Of a stretch of DNA of 64,000 nt, positions 21,957-32,000 are shown piece after piece. Position 1 is the first letter of the stretch. The number at the start of each line of letters is the position of its first letter. The stretch is from Zygnema cylindricum (lineage: Eukaryota; Streptophyta; Zygnematophyceae; Zygnematales; Zygnemataceae), in NCBI GenBank assembly GCA_037447655.1, contig JBBHKE010000596.1:9179-73178 (forward strand), in the 5' to 3' direction. The notes beneath the pieces were generated by a model. It searched no databases and had not been told where the DNA came from. It saw nothing but the letters and a program-made list of their open reading frames with translations. The position numbers and the translations under genes are program-made.

Positions 21957-22463
21957 TAAAAAATTGACCCGCGGCACGTTGGATAATGAATGTACGTGTC
22001 AAGACGACAACAAAAGGGAATCGAAAAATTTCGCACATGATATATGCAATAAAAAATTCAACGGAAATCACGAAACTAATCTCGTAACGAGCTTTCGTCG
22101 CGCTATTTTTGTCAGCGGCCATTCGTCACACTATATGTGGGCGCGCTCATTCGTCACGGGGAAAAACATAAACCTTAAAAAAATGAGTTGGCATCTAACA
22201 AGCGTTCGCAAACAGTACAAAAGTAGTGTGGTAAGATGCCCTGGTTCCGCACGTACATGGTATGCAAATGACGATTTTGAGTTAAAGTTGGTCCGTGTAA
22301 AAAATATGGGACGATTTTCATTTGACTATCTTATCTTACGTGGTACCACTTATTTTTGAGCACGTGGATTACAGACTCTGCGCGAGATAACATCGTTCAG
22401 AGTGTATCATTATGTAATGTTGTTCGTACGATTACAAAATTTCTTGATGGAACGCCACCCTAA

Positions 22464-22740
22464 TCTGTAAGATTCGGAGAAAGTTAGAAAAATGTCATAT
22501 AAAAATCCATCTATAAGATTCGGAGAGAGTTAGAAAAATGTAATATAATAATCGATCTATAAGATTAGGAGAAAGTTAGAGAAATGTAATACTAAAATCC
22601 GGCTATAATTCTTCAATCTAGATTGATAAGATTCGGAGAAAGCTAGAAAAACGTAAAAATCGATCTATAAGATTAGGAGAAAGTTAGAGAAATGTAATAC
22701 TAAAATCCGGCAAGAATTCTTCAATCTAGATTGATAGATT
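22464..22740. repeat. Imperfect tandem repeat, units of about 45-55 bp
   Basis: Five units share TAAGATT(C/A)GGAGAAAGTTAGA(A/G)AAATGTAAT-like cores, near 22466, 22514, 22560, 22637 and 22671. Units three and five each end with AATTCTTCAATCTAGATTGATA, so a higher-order repeat of about 100 bp is visible. It lies next to the tRNA-His-like sequence at 22750. Confidence 0.8.
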
Positions 22741-22749
22741 GATCACATT

Positions 22750-22820
22750 GTCGGTGTTGGGATTCGAGCCCAGGTCCCAACGGCCAAAACGTTGGATTCC
22801 AACCACTAAACTACATCGAC
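22750..22820 (-). pseudogene. tRNA-His-like sequence with altered anticodon
   Basis: The - strand 71-mer folds like tRNA-His: D-arm GTTTAGTGGTTGGAAT, anticodon stem CAACG/CGTTG, T-loop CTCGAAT. The anticodon loop reads TTTTGGC, so the triplet is TTG (Gln) where the neighbour has GTG (His). The acceptor stem (GTCGATG/CACCGAC) and the T-stem each have a mismatch. It is best read as a decaying copy. Confidence 0.65.
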
Positions 22821-23021
22821 TTTTTAATGTCACTTGGTCTTTTAATTAAATTTTTTATATTACAAATTACTACTCTTATGTTCTCATTTTTAAATCGTTT
22901 GTAATTCAGCCCGGCTTGGTCTGGTCTTGAAACCTAAAAAGCTCAGCTCATAATCCTTTGATTAGGTTCGGGATTTGAAATAATAATAGCTAAAATTCGG
23001 AAAATGTTTATGACGGTTGTT

Positions 23022-23092
23022 GTCGGTGCTGGGATTCGAGCCCAGGTCCCCACGGCCACAACGTGGGATTCTAACCACTAAACTACACCGAC
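23022..23092 (-). tRNA. tRNA-His(GTG) or intact tRNA-His-derived repeat
   Basis: The - strand shows a full cloverleaf: acceptor GTCGGTG/CACCGAC (7 pairs), D-stem GTTT/GAAT, anticodon stem CCACG/CGTGG with loop TTGTGGC (anticodon GTG), T-stem CTGGG/CCCAG with loop CTCGAAT, and discriminator A. A TTTT run lies about 18 bases downstream, usable as a Pol III terminator. The body matches plant tRNA-His, but the acceptor sequence differs from the canonical GTGGCTG, with compensating changes. Three related but damaged copies nearby raise the alternative of a tRNA-derived repeat. I have not scored it with a covariance model. Confidence 0.6.
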
Positions 23093-23541
23093 GTTGTTCT
23101 GAAGTTTTATATGTTATTTTATTGTTATGTAAAATTATAGACATCATATGACAAGTGGTTGCCCATAATAGCTGCTAAGTAATACAAAACACTAATTAGT
23201 AATTACCTTATTAGGCTTCCATTAGGCGGTCCCTGTAAATGTACGGATACGTTTCCCGAATGCCATGGTTCCATGCCGTCGGGTCAGTATATCATTTTTT
23301 ACTTGCGTGGCTCATTCTGGTTGATATCACGCAGGTTACTATCAGGATTCTGAAAATCGACAAAGAACCTTTGAAAGCAAAGTGTGAACGTAATATCTGT
23401 ACCAGCAACGGAGGTAAAAACTAAAAAGTGACTCGTACGGAATGTACTATAGTGTACTATCTGTACGCTCATATTTTTCAGTGAAACTTTATTGTGAAAT
23501 AGTGAAATTTAATGAAAAAACGTTAAAGATTCTTCAAGCGC
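23093..23541. other. Intergenic, nothing recognised
   Basis: There is no coding potential above background, and no repeat ends were found before the element at 23550. Confidence 0.35.
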
Positions 23542-23549
23542 AAAATTTG

Positions 23550-24371
23550 TAGTGTTGTGTATCGGTAAGGATTTTCCGATAACCGATATGGGCCATTTTT
23601 CGGGGACCCGATTATCGATATACTGGTACAATATATCGCAATCGGTCTTATCGCCGATAAGTAGCCGATAATATCGGCAAGTTATCGGCGATAATGCCGA
23701 TAACGATAACTATCGGCGATAACTGTACGAACCGTACAAATAAATGTACGGCCTGTACACTCATATGTACGTCTTATTCCCCCGACAGTAGCCGGCATAA
23801 TATATGTACGGCTTTAGTACGGCTCCAGTTAAAGCGATGTACCTTCCACATCCGACGCCGTGGCTTTGTCCCTTTCTTTTTTGATATCCACTACAAACCT
23901 GCCACGTGTCAATCCGTCGACTTTTTTGGCCAAAGCCGCCAAAAAAGCCATTCTGAGATGTCGGCGCTCACGCTGACCGTCCGCTCTTATTTTATCATTG
24001 AATGTCGTCCGTTCGATTCTAGCCGCGCGCATAATGTTATTCTGCATCCGTTGTACTTTGAGTCCGCCGTCTTTTTACCGTTTCATGATAATCAGTTTAT
24101 CGGTACAATTTCGTACATTCCCGTCAAATTTATGTACAGTTAACCGCCCAAAAAGTACTACAAAGTGCAACGTATTTTTTCGTCAAATTCCGTACATTTC
24201 CCGTAAAAAGCCGTACATTTCACGTAAATTTCCGTTCAGTTTACCGGACAGAATGCATTCCGGACAGAAAGTACAGAAAGTACAAATATATCGGGACCGC
24301 TGACCGTTCGATAACGATAACTATCGGTATCGGTGTTATCGCGATAAGTTTTTTACCGATACACAACACTA
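23550..24371. mobile_element. 822-bp inverted-repeat element with exact 8-bp target duplication
   Basis: The termini TAGTGTTGTGTATCGGTAA and TTACCGATACACAACACTA are perfect 19-bp inverted repeats. The flanks AAAATTTG (23542-23549) and AAAATTTG (24372-24379) are identical. The subterminal parts are crowded with TATCGGCGATAA-like words. The interior (about 23740-24290) holds GTACGG/GTACATT-rich sequence shared with 25133-25603. An 8-bp duplication suits hAT-like transposition. The element codes for nothing recognisable. Confidence 0.88.
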
Positions 24372-24617
24372 AAAATTTGAATAAAAATATTTACGGGCGG
24401 ACCAAACGTCAGATATGTAGAAGTACGCAAATGTCGGTGGATGGCAAAAGGAGCGTCAAAGAATATCCTCCGTCAAAGATTTTTTCGCGGATTTTCTTTC
24501 GGCTGACTCGCATCCACTCTGGCTCAAAGCAAATTGCCTATACGACGTGTAAGCACCCGATCGCGGCGTTCATCCAAGTTAAAACCTTGAATGACTATGG
24601 AGTTTTTTACTTTTGTC

Positions 24618-24699
24618 GGTGCTGAAGTTCAAGCACAACTGCTCAAAACTCCACCGCCACAACGTGGAATTCGAAACTCTAAACAACAGTACACCGACG
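24618..24699 (-). pseudogene. Degenerate tRNA-His-like sequence
   Basis: GTCGGTGCTGAAGTTCAAGC at the left and AACAACAGTACACCGACG at the right keep both acceptor-stem halves. The CCGCCACAACGTGGAATTC core keeps the anticodon-arm resemblance. The T-arm and D-arm are broken and the length has grown to about 82. Confidence 0.5.
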
Positions 24700-24812
24700 A
24701 TGCTCACTGGTCAAATCGTACAGCGTAGTGGTGCTTTGGTTGTGTGTGAGAAATCAAAGCGACCGAATGTGTGATGAGAAGAAACATTATGACGTTTGTA
24801 ATGTTGGATTTT

Positions 24813-24869
24813 CTGTCGGTGCTGGGATTCGTGCCCAGGTCTCCACGGCCACAACGAGGAATTCTAATC
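24813..24869 (-). pseudogene. Truncated tRNA-His-like sequence joined to a transposon end
   Basis: It keeps the T-arm (GTGCTGGGATTCGTGCCCAGG) and the anticodon arm. The 5' part of the tRNA is replaced at CTAATCAC by the inverted-repeat terminus GAATCGCTATTAGCG of the element that follows. This suggests that the element inserted in, or captured, a tRNA-His-like sequence. Confidence 0.5.
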
Positions 24870-25832
24870 ACGAATCGCTATTAGCGTACATGACGCTAAT
24901 TGGGGTACCTCTTTTTTTTCGGCAAATTCTCAAATAGAATAAAGTACGCTAAATGTTTCTGAACGTTATTTGAGGTACCCCGCTACGGTTCACAACTGTA
25001 ATTTAGTTTCCCTTTTAAATAGTATGGTGTACGGACTGTCAGATTCGTACTATTCCATACCTTTTTAAATATAAAAGTACAGAAAATATAATAATATGAA
25101 ATTGCGTAAATGTTTTCCGGCATACGCGGATGCATAGTTGTTCACGGCGTTTAGTGCGAACGATTTAATCGCAGCGAATTATACGTAACAAACTCATTGA
25201 ACCTTTTGAAAAAATCGTAAAAATCGTTAATGAATTTCGTCCGTACTATTCCGTACATGTAAACAAAAATAAATTTTACATATCCCGCAGTTTGTACATT
25301 TTCCGTACAGTTCCCGTCTTTTTTCGTCATAGTCCGTACAATGTTGGTACAATTCCGTGCGTTTCCCGTTAAATTTCTGTTCAGTTTACCGGACAGAAAG
25401 TACTACGTATCTTTTAGTCAAATTCCGTACTTTTTGGGTACAAAACCGTACAGTTACTGTAAATACCGTACAGTTACCGTAAATTCTCCGTTCAGTTTAC
25501 CGGACAGAAAGTACACCGCGTTTTTTTCCGATTTATTCAAAAGTCACGAATTATACGTTTTAATCGGAAAAAAGGAAAAAATCGCGCGATTTGAACAACT
25601 ATGCGCGGATGTCAAAAAACCGCGACGGCGTACGATTTGAACAATTTCGTACATCCACATGTTTTAGTGTGGACATATTATGTGTCAAAATTTTTTACAA
25701 AGCAGTTTACAAATTAGAGTTAATGATAAATTAGTATCATTGTGTACCCTAAAAAACCCAATTTACCGTAAAGTACGCTAATTGTTTCATTACGCTATCT
25801 ATTTTATAACGCTAATAGCGATTCACGGTGTA
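24869..25832. mobile_element. Element of the 'ATCGCTATTAGCG' family, copy A (with a nested insertion)
   Basis: The left end GAATCGCTATTAGCG follows the truncated tRNA-like sequence. The right end is CGCTAATAGCGATTCACGGTG at 25811-25830. The inside contains an inverted GGGGTACCTC pair (24900, 24970) and the nested element 25133-25603. Confidence 0.5.
25133..25603. mobile_element. 471-bp element, CATAGTTGTTCA ends, exact 8-bp target duplication
   Basis: CATAGTTGTTCA and TGAACAACTATG are perfect 12-bp inverted ends. The duplication CGCGGATG is present at 25125-25132 and 25604-25611. The interior is rich in TCCGTAC and carries two copies of GTTTACCGGACAGAAAGTAC. It has the same family and the opposite orientation to 28039-28518. 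Confidence 0.9.
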
Positions 25833-26064
25833 GTGTTGGGTATCGGGTAGTTTCATATCGCGATAATTTCGATAGATATATCGAATATCGATCGAGCAAA
25901 GTTTTTCGATATATCGTACCGCGACCAACATAAATTATCGCGATATATATCGCAAAAAAAGGGTGTCCGTACAGATACCGTACATGTTCGTACAGAGAAA
26001 GTACGGTGAACCGTACGCAAAATGGTACGGACCCCCCCCCCCCCCCCCCCCCCCCCCGCGCGGG

Positions 26065-26103
<39 letters not shown>

Positions 26104-26241
26104 TGAAAAAAAAAATCCGGAAAAAAAAATAAAAACTGGATATTTAGCTTCTCCGTACATGGTCTCGATATATCGATTATCGGGTACCTAAAATTCGATA
26201 TATATCGAATATCGGCAATAGGTCCTCGATACCCAACACTA
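25831..26241. mobile_element. 411-bp inverted-repeat element with a poly-C/poly-G core
   Basis: TAGTGTTGGGTATCG and CGATACCCAACACTA are inverted ends related to those of 23550-24371, and the subterminal parts have TATATCGAATATCG words. Its middle carries the long C then G homopolymers at 26032-26101. No clear target duplication is visible, because both flanks are themselves transposon ends. Confidence 0.7.
26032..26101. repeat. Poly-C/poly-G palindrome
   Basis: About 26 C, a GCGCGGGC linker and about 37 G form a self-complementary homopolymer hairpin on one strand and a strong G-quadruplex candidate on either. The exact lengths are doubtful because sequencing of such tracts is unreliable. 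Confidence 0.85.
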
Positions 26242-26249
26242 CTAATCAC

Positions 26250-27720
26250 TACACCACGAATCGTAATTAGAGTAAATTACTCTAAGGGCACTTTCCCATG
26301 TAACCGAAACTTTAGTCTTGTAACTTTGTTTTCAGCGAAGATTCTCCGTACTACTTTCAGAGCATTTGTATGTAAAAAAATTAAATCGTTACTTTAGATC
26401 GTGACGGATGTAAACGTGGGTGTAATTTGTGACTGTTTGTAGACGACTACAAAACTCGCGACAATTGATGACGTTTACAAAATAGCGACGTTTGTAGACG
26501 TCTAACTACTTGTGACATTGTATATGTGTAGGGTTTGTGACATTTTGACGTCACGCTCACTTATGGTAGCGTTGACGTCACTGAATCTGAAACATTCCGC
26601 CATGGTTTCTCGATTTTGTTTTATCGTCCGTTCTCACCCTAATTGCCATCAAAATAAGCTAAAAGAAAGCCATTTTTTTTTTTTTTTAGATATCTTTCTC
26701 TCGATACCTTTCTTGCCTTTTTTCATTGCAAGAATTGTGAGATATACGCGTTAGTAGGAGAGGGGGTGAGAGAGAGGCGCTTTCACGGACTTCGCTTTCG
26801 CGAAATGGCGTCCGTTGGTCGAGACCCCCTCCACGGTTACTGTACGGAAAAAAGCGCACGGAAAAAAATCTCGCACAGGCTGGAAACGTGCAGTAGGTTT
26901 TTCTTTCGGTACTCCGGGCACAAAAATTGTAAAAACCTCTGTCGCGTGCGAAATCATATGCATATTCGCCCACGTCGTGGAACTTTGTTTGAAATAAACT
27001 CGCGAGGTGATTTTATATAATGTTTGAAGATGAGCCGGAAGGACGCGAAAGTGAGTCGAAACGCGCTAGACGACAAACTGCATCGCATTAAACGACAAAA
27101 TGCAGTATACATAAAGTTTTAAGGTAACGCAACTTGTACGGTGGTAATTTCAATTTTTCGGTACGGCTGCACATTTTCTCGTTTTTTTCCAAGTTATAGA
27201 GGAAAACGACATAAAATAACTGTAACTTTAGCACATGGGAAAGTGCCCTAATTTGGTCGCCCAAAATTTTGACTCTATCACATGAATGAGTGTAAATGAT
27301 TTTATTTTTTTCATTATTCTATTTAAGGTAAAGTTTAATTAGCGTTTTTAATTATAATATAGGTTCGTTTTAAATAGTGTGGAGTACGGACCACCTCCGA
27401 CCGTGCAAAATTGTACTTTATTAAGTAAAAAAGTAAAAATAATAATTTAATACAGGCCGTTATCATGTAGCTGCGTTTTAACAAACCGCGTAGTGCAAAC
27501 GCCATAGTGACGATAAACTGTACGCTTTGCCAAATTCTGTACAAATACCTTATTTACAGTAGAGGATATTAGCGTGCCAAATTAGAGTACTTGAATAAAT
27601 TAGAGTAAACTTCATAGATGAAACAACTCTATCACATAAATTGGCGTTCATTACTCTAATTTCTTTTTTTAGTTTTTGTACTATAATTTTTTCATTACTC
27701 TAATTACGATATGCGGTCAG
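26250..27720. mobile_element. Element of the 'ATCGCTATTAGCG' family, copy B (host of a Harbinger-like insertion)
   Basis: The left end TACACCACGAATCGTAATTAG and the right part CTCTAATTACGATATGCGGTCA are diverged inverted termini. The 963-bp element at 26286-27248 is nested inside. It is non-coding. Confidence 0.45.
26286..27248. mobile_element. 963-bp PIF/Harbinger-like non-autonomous element
   Basis: GGGCACTTTCCCATGT at the left and its exact reverse complement at the right (ending 27248) are flanked by TAA on both sides (26283-26285, 27249-27251). Terminal GGG and a TWA duplication are the PIF/Harbinger signature. No transposase is encoded. ORFs inside (26686-27020) resemble nothing known. 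Confidence 0.75.
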
Positions 27721-27732
27721 TAATCACTAAAC

Positions 27733-27935
27733 TACACCGTGAATCGTTATTAGCCTTATGTACGCTATATCAGCACCCCAAAATTTTGAGATTGATACCT
27801 TAAATATAATGAATTACACTATTTAAGGACGTGGACCACAATCTGCCACGTCTCCTAGCACTAAACTAGAATGAATGACGCTAATTTTCTCTTTACACTA
27901 ATAATTTCTATACGCTAATAACGATTCAAGGTGTA
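27733..27935. mobile_element. 203-bp MITE of the 'ATCGCTATTAGCG' family, copy C
   Basis: TACACCGTGAATCGTTATTAG and its inverted partner ending CGATTCAAGGTGTA bound a short AT-rich element. The preceding CACTAAAC, read with the terminus, resembles the 5' end of the tRNA-His-like sequences (CACTAAACTACACCG), an oddity noted under findings. Confidence 0.65.
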
Positions 27936-27961
27936 CTAATCGATTTTTAATTTATTAAAAT

Positions 27962-28808
27962 CATAGTTCAAAAGTAGGTGAAAGTACGCCCATACAATAT
28001 GCCTATTGTACGCAAAACATACAATTTTACCTTAAGAGCATAGTTGTTCAAATCGCTCGATTTTTTCCTTTTTTCCGATTAAAACGTATAATTCGTTACT
28101 TTTGAATAAATCGGAAAAAAACGCGATGTACTTTCTGTCCGGTAAACTGAACGGCTAATTCACGGAAACAGTACGGTATTTTACGATATTTGTACGGTAT
28201 GTACGGTAAATGTACGAAATTTGACGAAAAGATACGTTGCACTTCGTAGTACTTTCTGTCCGGTAAACTGAACAGAAATTTTACGGAAATGTACGAAATT
28301 GTACCAAAAATGTACGAACTATTACGAAAAGATACGGAAAATGTACGAAAATGGTACAAATTGCAGTATATGTGAAATTTATTTTTGTTTACATGTACGG
28401 AATAGTACGGACGAAAATTCATAACGATTTTTACGATTTTTTCAAAAGGTTCAATGCGTTTGTTACGTATAATTCGTCGCGATTAAATCGTTCGCACTAA
28501 ACGCCGTGAACAACTATGCTTAAGAGTTAAGACCCATATTTTATTGGTCGCAAAATTAAAAAAAATAGTAACAGGGTTGAGTTGCACATCGATCGATAAA
28601 AAAATAAACGTCATGTCTAAATTTTGAAAAACATTTGGACAAAAAAATGTTTTTCTGTGAGTTTTGAGGTGTTTTTTACTTTAACCGTCAGATTCGGACG
28701 ATCGGACGGTCGCTGATCAAAGTAGTGATCTAAGAAGAAAAGCCCATAACACAACGATAAAGGCGCCTACAAAAGGCATACAATAGAAACGCCTACTTTT
28801 GAACTATG
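27962..28808. mobile_element. Small inverted-repeat element, family 1, copy 3 (with a nested element)
   Basis: CATAGTTCAAAAGTAGG and CCTACTTTTGAACTATG form the ends. After removing the nested 480-bp element and its duplication, about 359 bp remain that match copy 2 closely. Confidence 0.8.
28039..28518. mobile_element. 480-bp element nested in family-1 copy 3, exact 8-bp target duplication
   Basis: The ends CATAGTTGTTCA/TGAACAACTATG are perfect, and the duplication CTTAAGAG occurs at 28031-28038 and 28519-28526. It is the same family as 25133-25603. The family-1 sequence resumes exactly across the duplication, which proves the order of insertion. Confidence 0.93.
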
Positions 28809-29039
28809 ATTAAAAATTTAAAATACATAACATTATTTTGAATTAAAAATCGAAAACACGACAAACATTTCACTATTTTTAGTATTTTAGCATTTGCCTC
28901 TACCTTTCATAGACTTGACTTGTACGCAATATCCTCAGACGCATGACCTATGGAAAGTACACCGTGACAGCGTGACGCGATGGTAAACTTCCCCTCGTGC
29001 AAGTAGGTTGGTTCTTTTCAAACTGCGGCAACTCTTCAA

Positions 29040-32000
29040 ATGGCTGCTCTCACGCGCGCGCTTTGTCCCCAAGGCTGCCACGTGGAAACTATCGTGGCCA
29101 GGACACGTGTCAAGCTACGGAAGCAGACTCCAGTCACTATTTCCTGCAGGTCTGACCTTCCTCACAAGAGACAGTCTCTTTGTCAAAAATTGTCAGAACG
29201 CGGCTGTAAATGGAAGTCACCACAAACAAAGTTTGCAGCCATTTCAGTCGCGATGACGTCAGCAATCTCAGCGATTCCTAACGATTTCAAAGGAGAAACT
29301 GAAATTGAAATTGAAACTGAAACTGAAACTGAAACTGAGGAGCTTTTGGAAAGGCAGCCTCTGGTAGTTTGTTTCGGAGAAGCTTTGAGCGAGTTCGTAC
29401 CATGTGTACGGATAAACGACGAGCCTCGACAGGACAATCCTGACGTCATCAACACATGGAAAAGCGTTCAATGGAGTCCTCCGGAATTCGCGCGTACACC
29501 TGGCGGCCCTTCTTCTAATGTGGCGATAGCGCTCGGTCGACTCAATGGCAGAGTAGGGTTTATGGGGAAATTAGGTCAAGACGGGAGTGGACGAGAATTA
29601 GTGAAGATTATGAAGGAAAATTGCGTCATGACTGATGGTATTGTTATGGATAAGGTACTGCAAACTGGAATTGCTGACGTCAGACTGACTGTGAAGGACG
29701 GACAGCTGGCAATGACTTCCGAGAGACTCAGTGCCGGAGCATCTATGGAGGTCGGAGATATTGATAGAGAGCTTCTGGAGGAGGTGAGTGGGGAGGAGGG
29801 AGGGAGGGGTAGAGGGGGGTTGAGGGGGGGAAGAGGGGGAGAGGTGGAGAGGAAGGGAGGGGGCGAGAGGGGGATAGGGAGAGGCTGGGTGGTGGGGAGG
29901 CTGGAGGGGCTACAATGGGTTTAAGGAACTCTTATTGCGCGGTTATCGGTTGGGTTTTGATTTGGACTTGGTGTATAGTATAGGAAGAAAATGGTGAATG
30001 GAATAGGATTGGTAAGCAGTTTTGGGATGATGTAAACAGCAAAATTGTCATAATTCGTTTCAACACTGCACAATGTCTTTGGACATTGGGGCCATTTCTT
30101 GTTCTCCCTTGCTTGTTTTATTTTGTTTGTTTTTCTCTTACAATTTTTTTTTGCATTACTGCTTGTTAAGTCCGTAATAGATCGGTGTACATTTCGGTTG
30201 GAGATTGTTAAACCATGTCAAGTTATCGAGGAAACGCTTTAGGTTCCGTTACTTCCGGTGGCGAAGGTTAGGTTAAATGTGTATCGACCATGATAGCAAT
30301 AGAAGGTGTACCAATGTTGAAACAGAAATTATTCTACTTGTTCATAAACTTACCGTGGTAAATTTTTGAAAAATTGAGTTTCATGTGGCATCATCAGTTG
30401 GGAACTCAACTGATATTAATATTTTACATTTAGGGGGCTGGTAGAGAACTTGAATTTACCACTTTGTAGAATGATTTACATTTAAGAATTACGTTACCTT
30501 CCCTGCAATACAGTGGACAGTAACACATAGCATGGGCATGGTCCTTTCAATGTTGTGAAATGAAAGCCGAATTGCAGGGGAAATAGAACTGTATTAAGGT
30601 AGACAACAATTTTGCACGTGTTCCACATGGTTCATGTACTCTCTTTCACAAATTCTGACGTACAATCCAATCTGTATAATTTCTATATAAGACGAGCTAG
30701 TGGAAGAATTTACTCTTTTCTTTTCTCTTTTTTATACTATGTGGTGCTTTGCTTCATTTTTTCAAATAATTTATTTTGCTTGTACAAGTGTACAGAGATC
30801 AAGCAAGCTGAGCAAGTTTTGTACAGAACAATTTTAATTGTTGCCATGCTTTTCATTTGCTGGTTGGTTTGTCAGACTTCGTATAAACTTTTTTTTTCTT
30901 CCAGTCAACCTGTATTTATCAGCTCGTTATTCTCTCTTCCAAAAAGTAACTCCAGCCATTTGTCGAAGCTATTGATAGAGGTGGGGCGAACTTCTCTTTG
31001 AAGGCCTGTTTGCGGAACAGTCGATCCACCTCTTTTTCTGGAACTCCTGAGGGAGGTGAGTCCTGTTTCCCTTCTGGCACTTCTGGAGAAAGTGAGCCCG
31101 ACCTCTTTCCCATGCGCTTCTTTAAGTCATAATCCGTTTTACTTCCCGTTCTTTAGTAGCTATGCTGATCTTTTTTGTCAAACATGGAGGAGTCCTGCCC
31201 ATAACTTCTAAAGGAAAGAACTTCTGGCAGTTCGACTCAACACGAGCCCTTGACTGAATTCCACGAAGTATCACTGCTTGCTTCCCTTGTGATTTGTGGA
31301 ATCTGTTAGCTCTGTGTATCGTAACAAAGTCTGGTTGGCACATCATGAATCGTTATTAGCGTGAAAATGGTCCCGGCTTTTTTTGCCCTCTGAACACAAA
31401 ATAGCAGTAGTAGTATTAATTGTCTTTTTCTTAACGCTGATTCTTTAAAACAGTTTAACTTCAGCCACATTTTTTGGAACTGAAAGTAAGAATTGATGAC
31501 ATTAATATAATTTTACGCTAATAGTTTCTTCACTCTGACGTTGTGCTCCAAATCTGTGTTGCAGGCTACTATTCTGCATGTGACTACCCTCAGCCTCCTC
31601 ACTGAGCCGTCCCGTTCTGCAGTAATTGCAGCTGTGAAGCTCGCTAAAGACCAGGGAGCTTTAATTGTACTCGATGTGAATTTACCGCTACCACTTTGGC
31701 GATCGGTAGAGACAGCCTGGAGCGCTCTCCTTCCTGTATGGCAGGAAGCAGATGTTGTGAAGGTGACAAGAGTCGAATTAGAGTTCCTCATTAACGAAGC
31801 TTATTTTGAACGTCGAAGAGAAGCTGCAAAACTGAATCCATCAGAGAATGACCAGGTGAAGGGCTTGGGTAATCCTATCCATTATTCAAAGGACGAAGTT
31901 TCTCCGGTTTTTACGCCAAACCTCCAGTTGCTACTTGTTACCAACGGTACATGGAGTGTTCACTATTATACACAAACTTTTGATGGGCTGGTTCGAGGGA

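Noticed and set aside
21919-22359. 146-codon + strand ORF
   Set aside because: No recognisable family, it starts in a hairpin, and it lies in a transposon-rich stretch; a chance ORF is likely.
22464-22740. Regularly spaced repeats resembling a CRISPR array
   Set aside because: The units are contiguous imperfect tandem repeats without unique spacers, in a eukaryotic genome.
25935-26191. ORFs with poly-Pro and poly-Gly
   Set aside because: They translate the poly-C/poly-G palindrome inside a transposon.
29183-29471. - strand ORFs with Ser-Val-Ser-Phe repeats
   Set aside because: They are antisense shadows of the GAAACT repeat in FLN2 exon 1.
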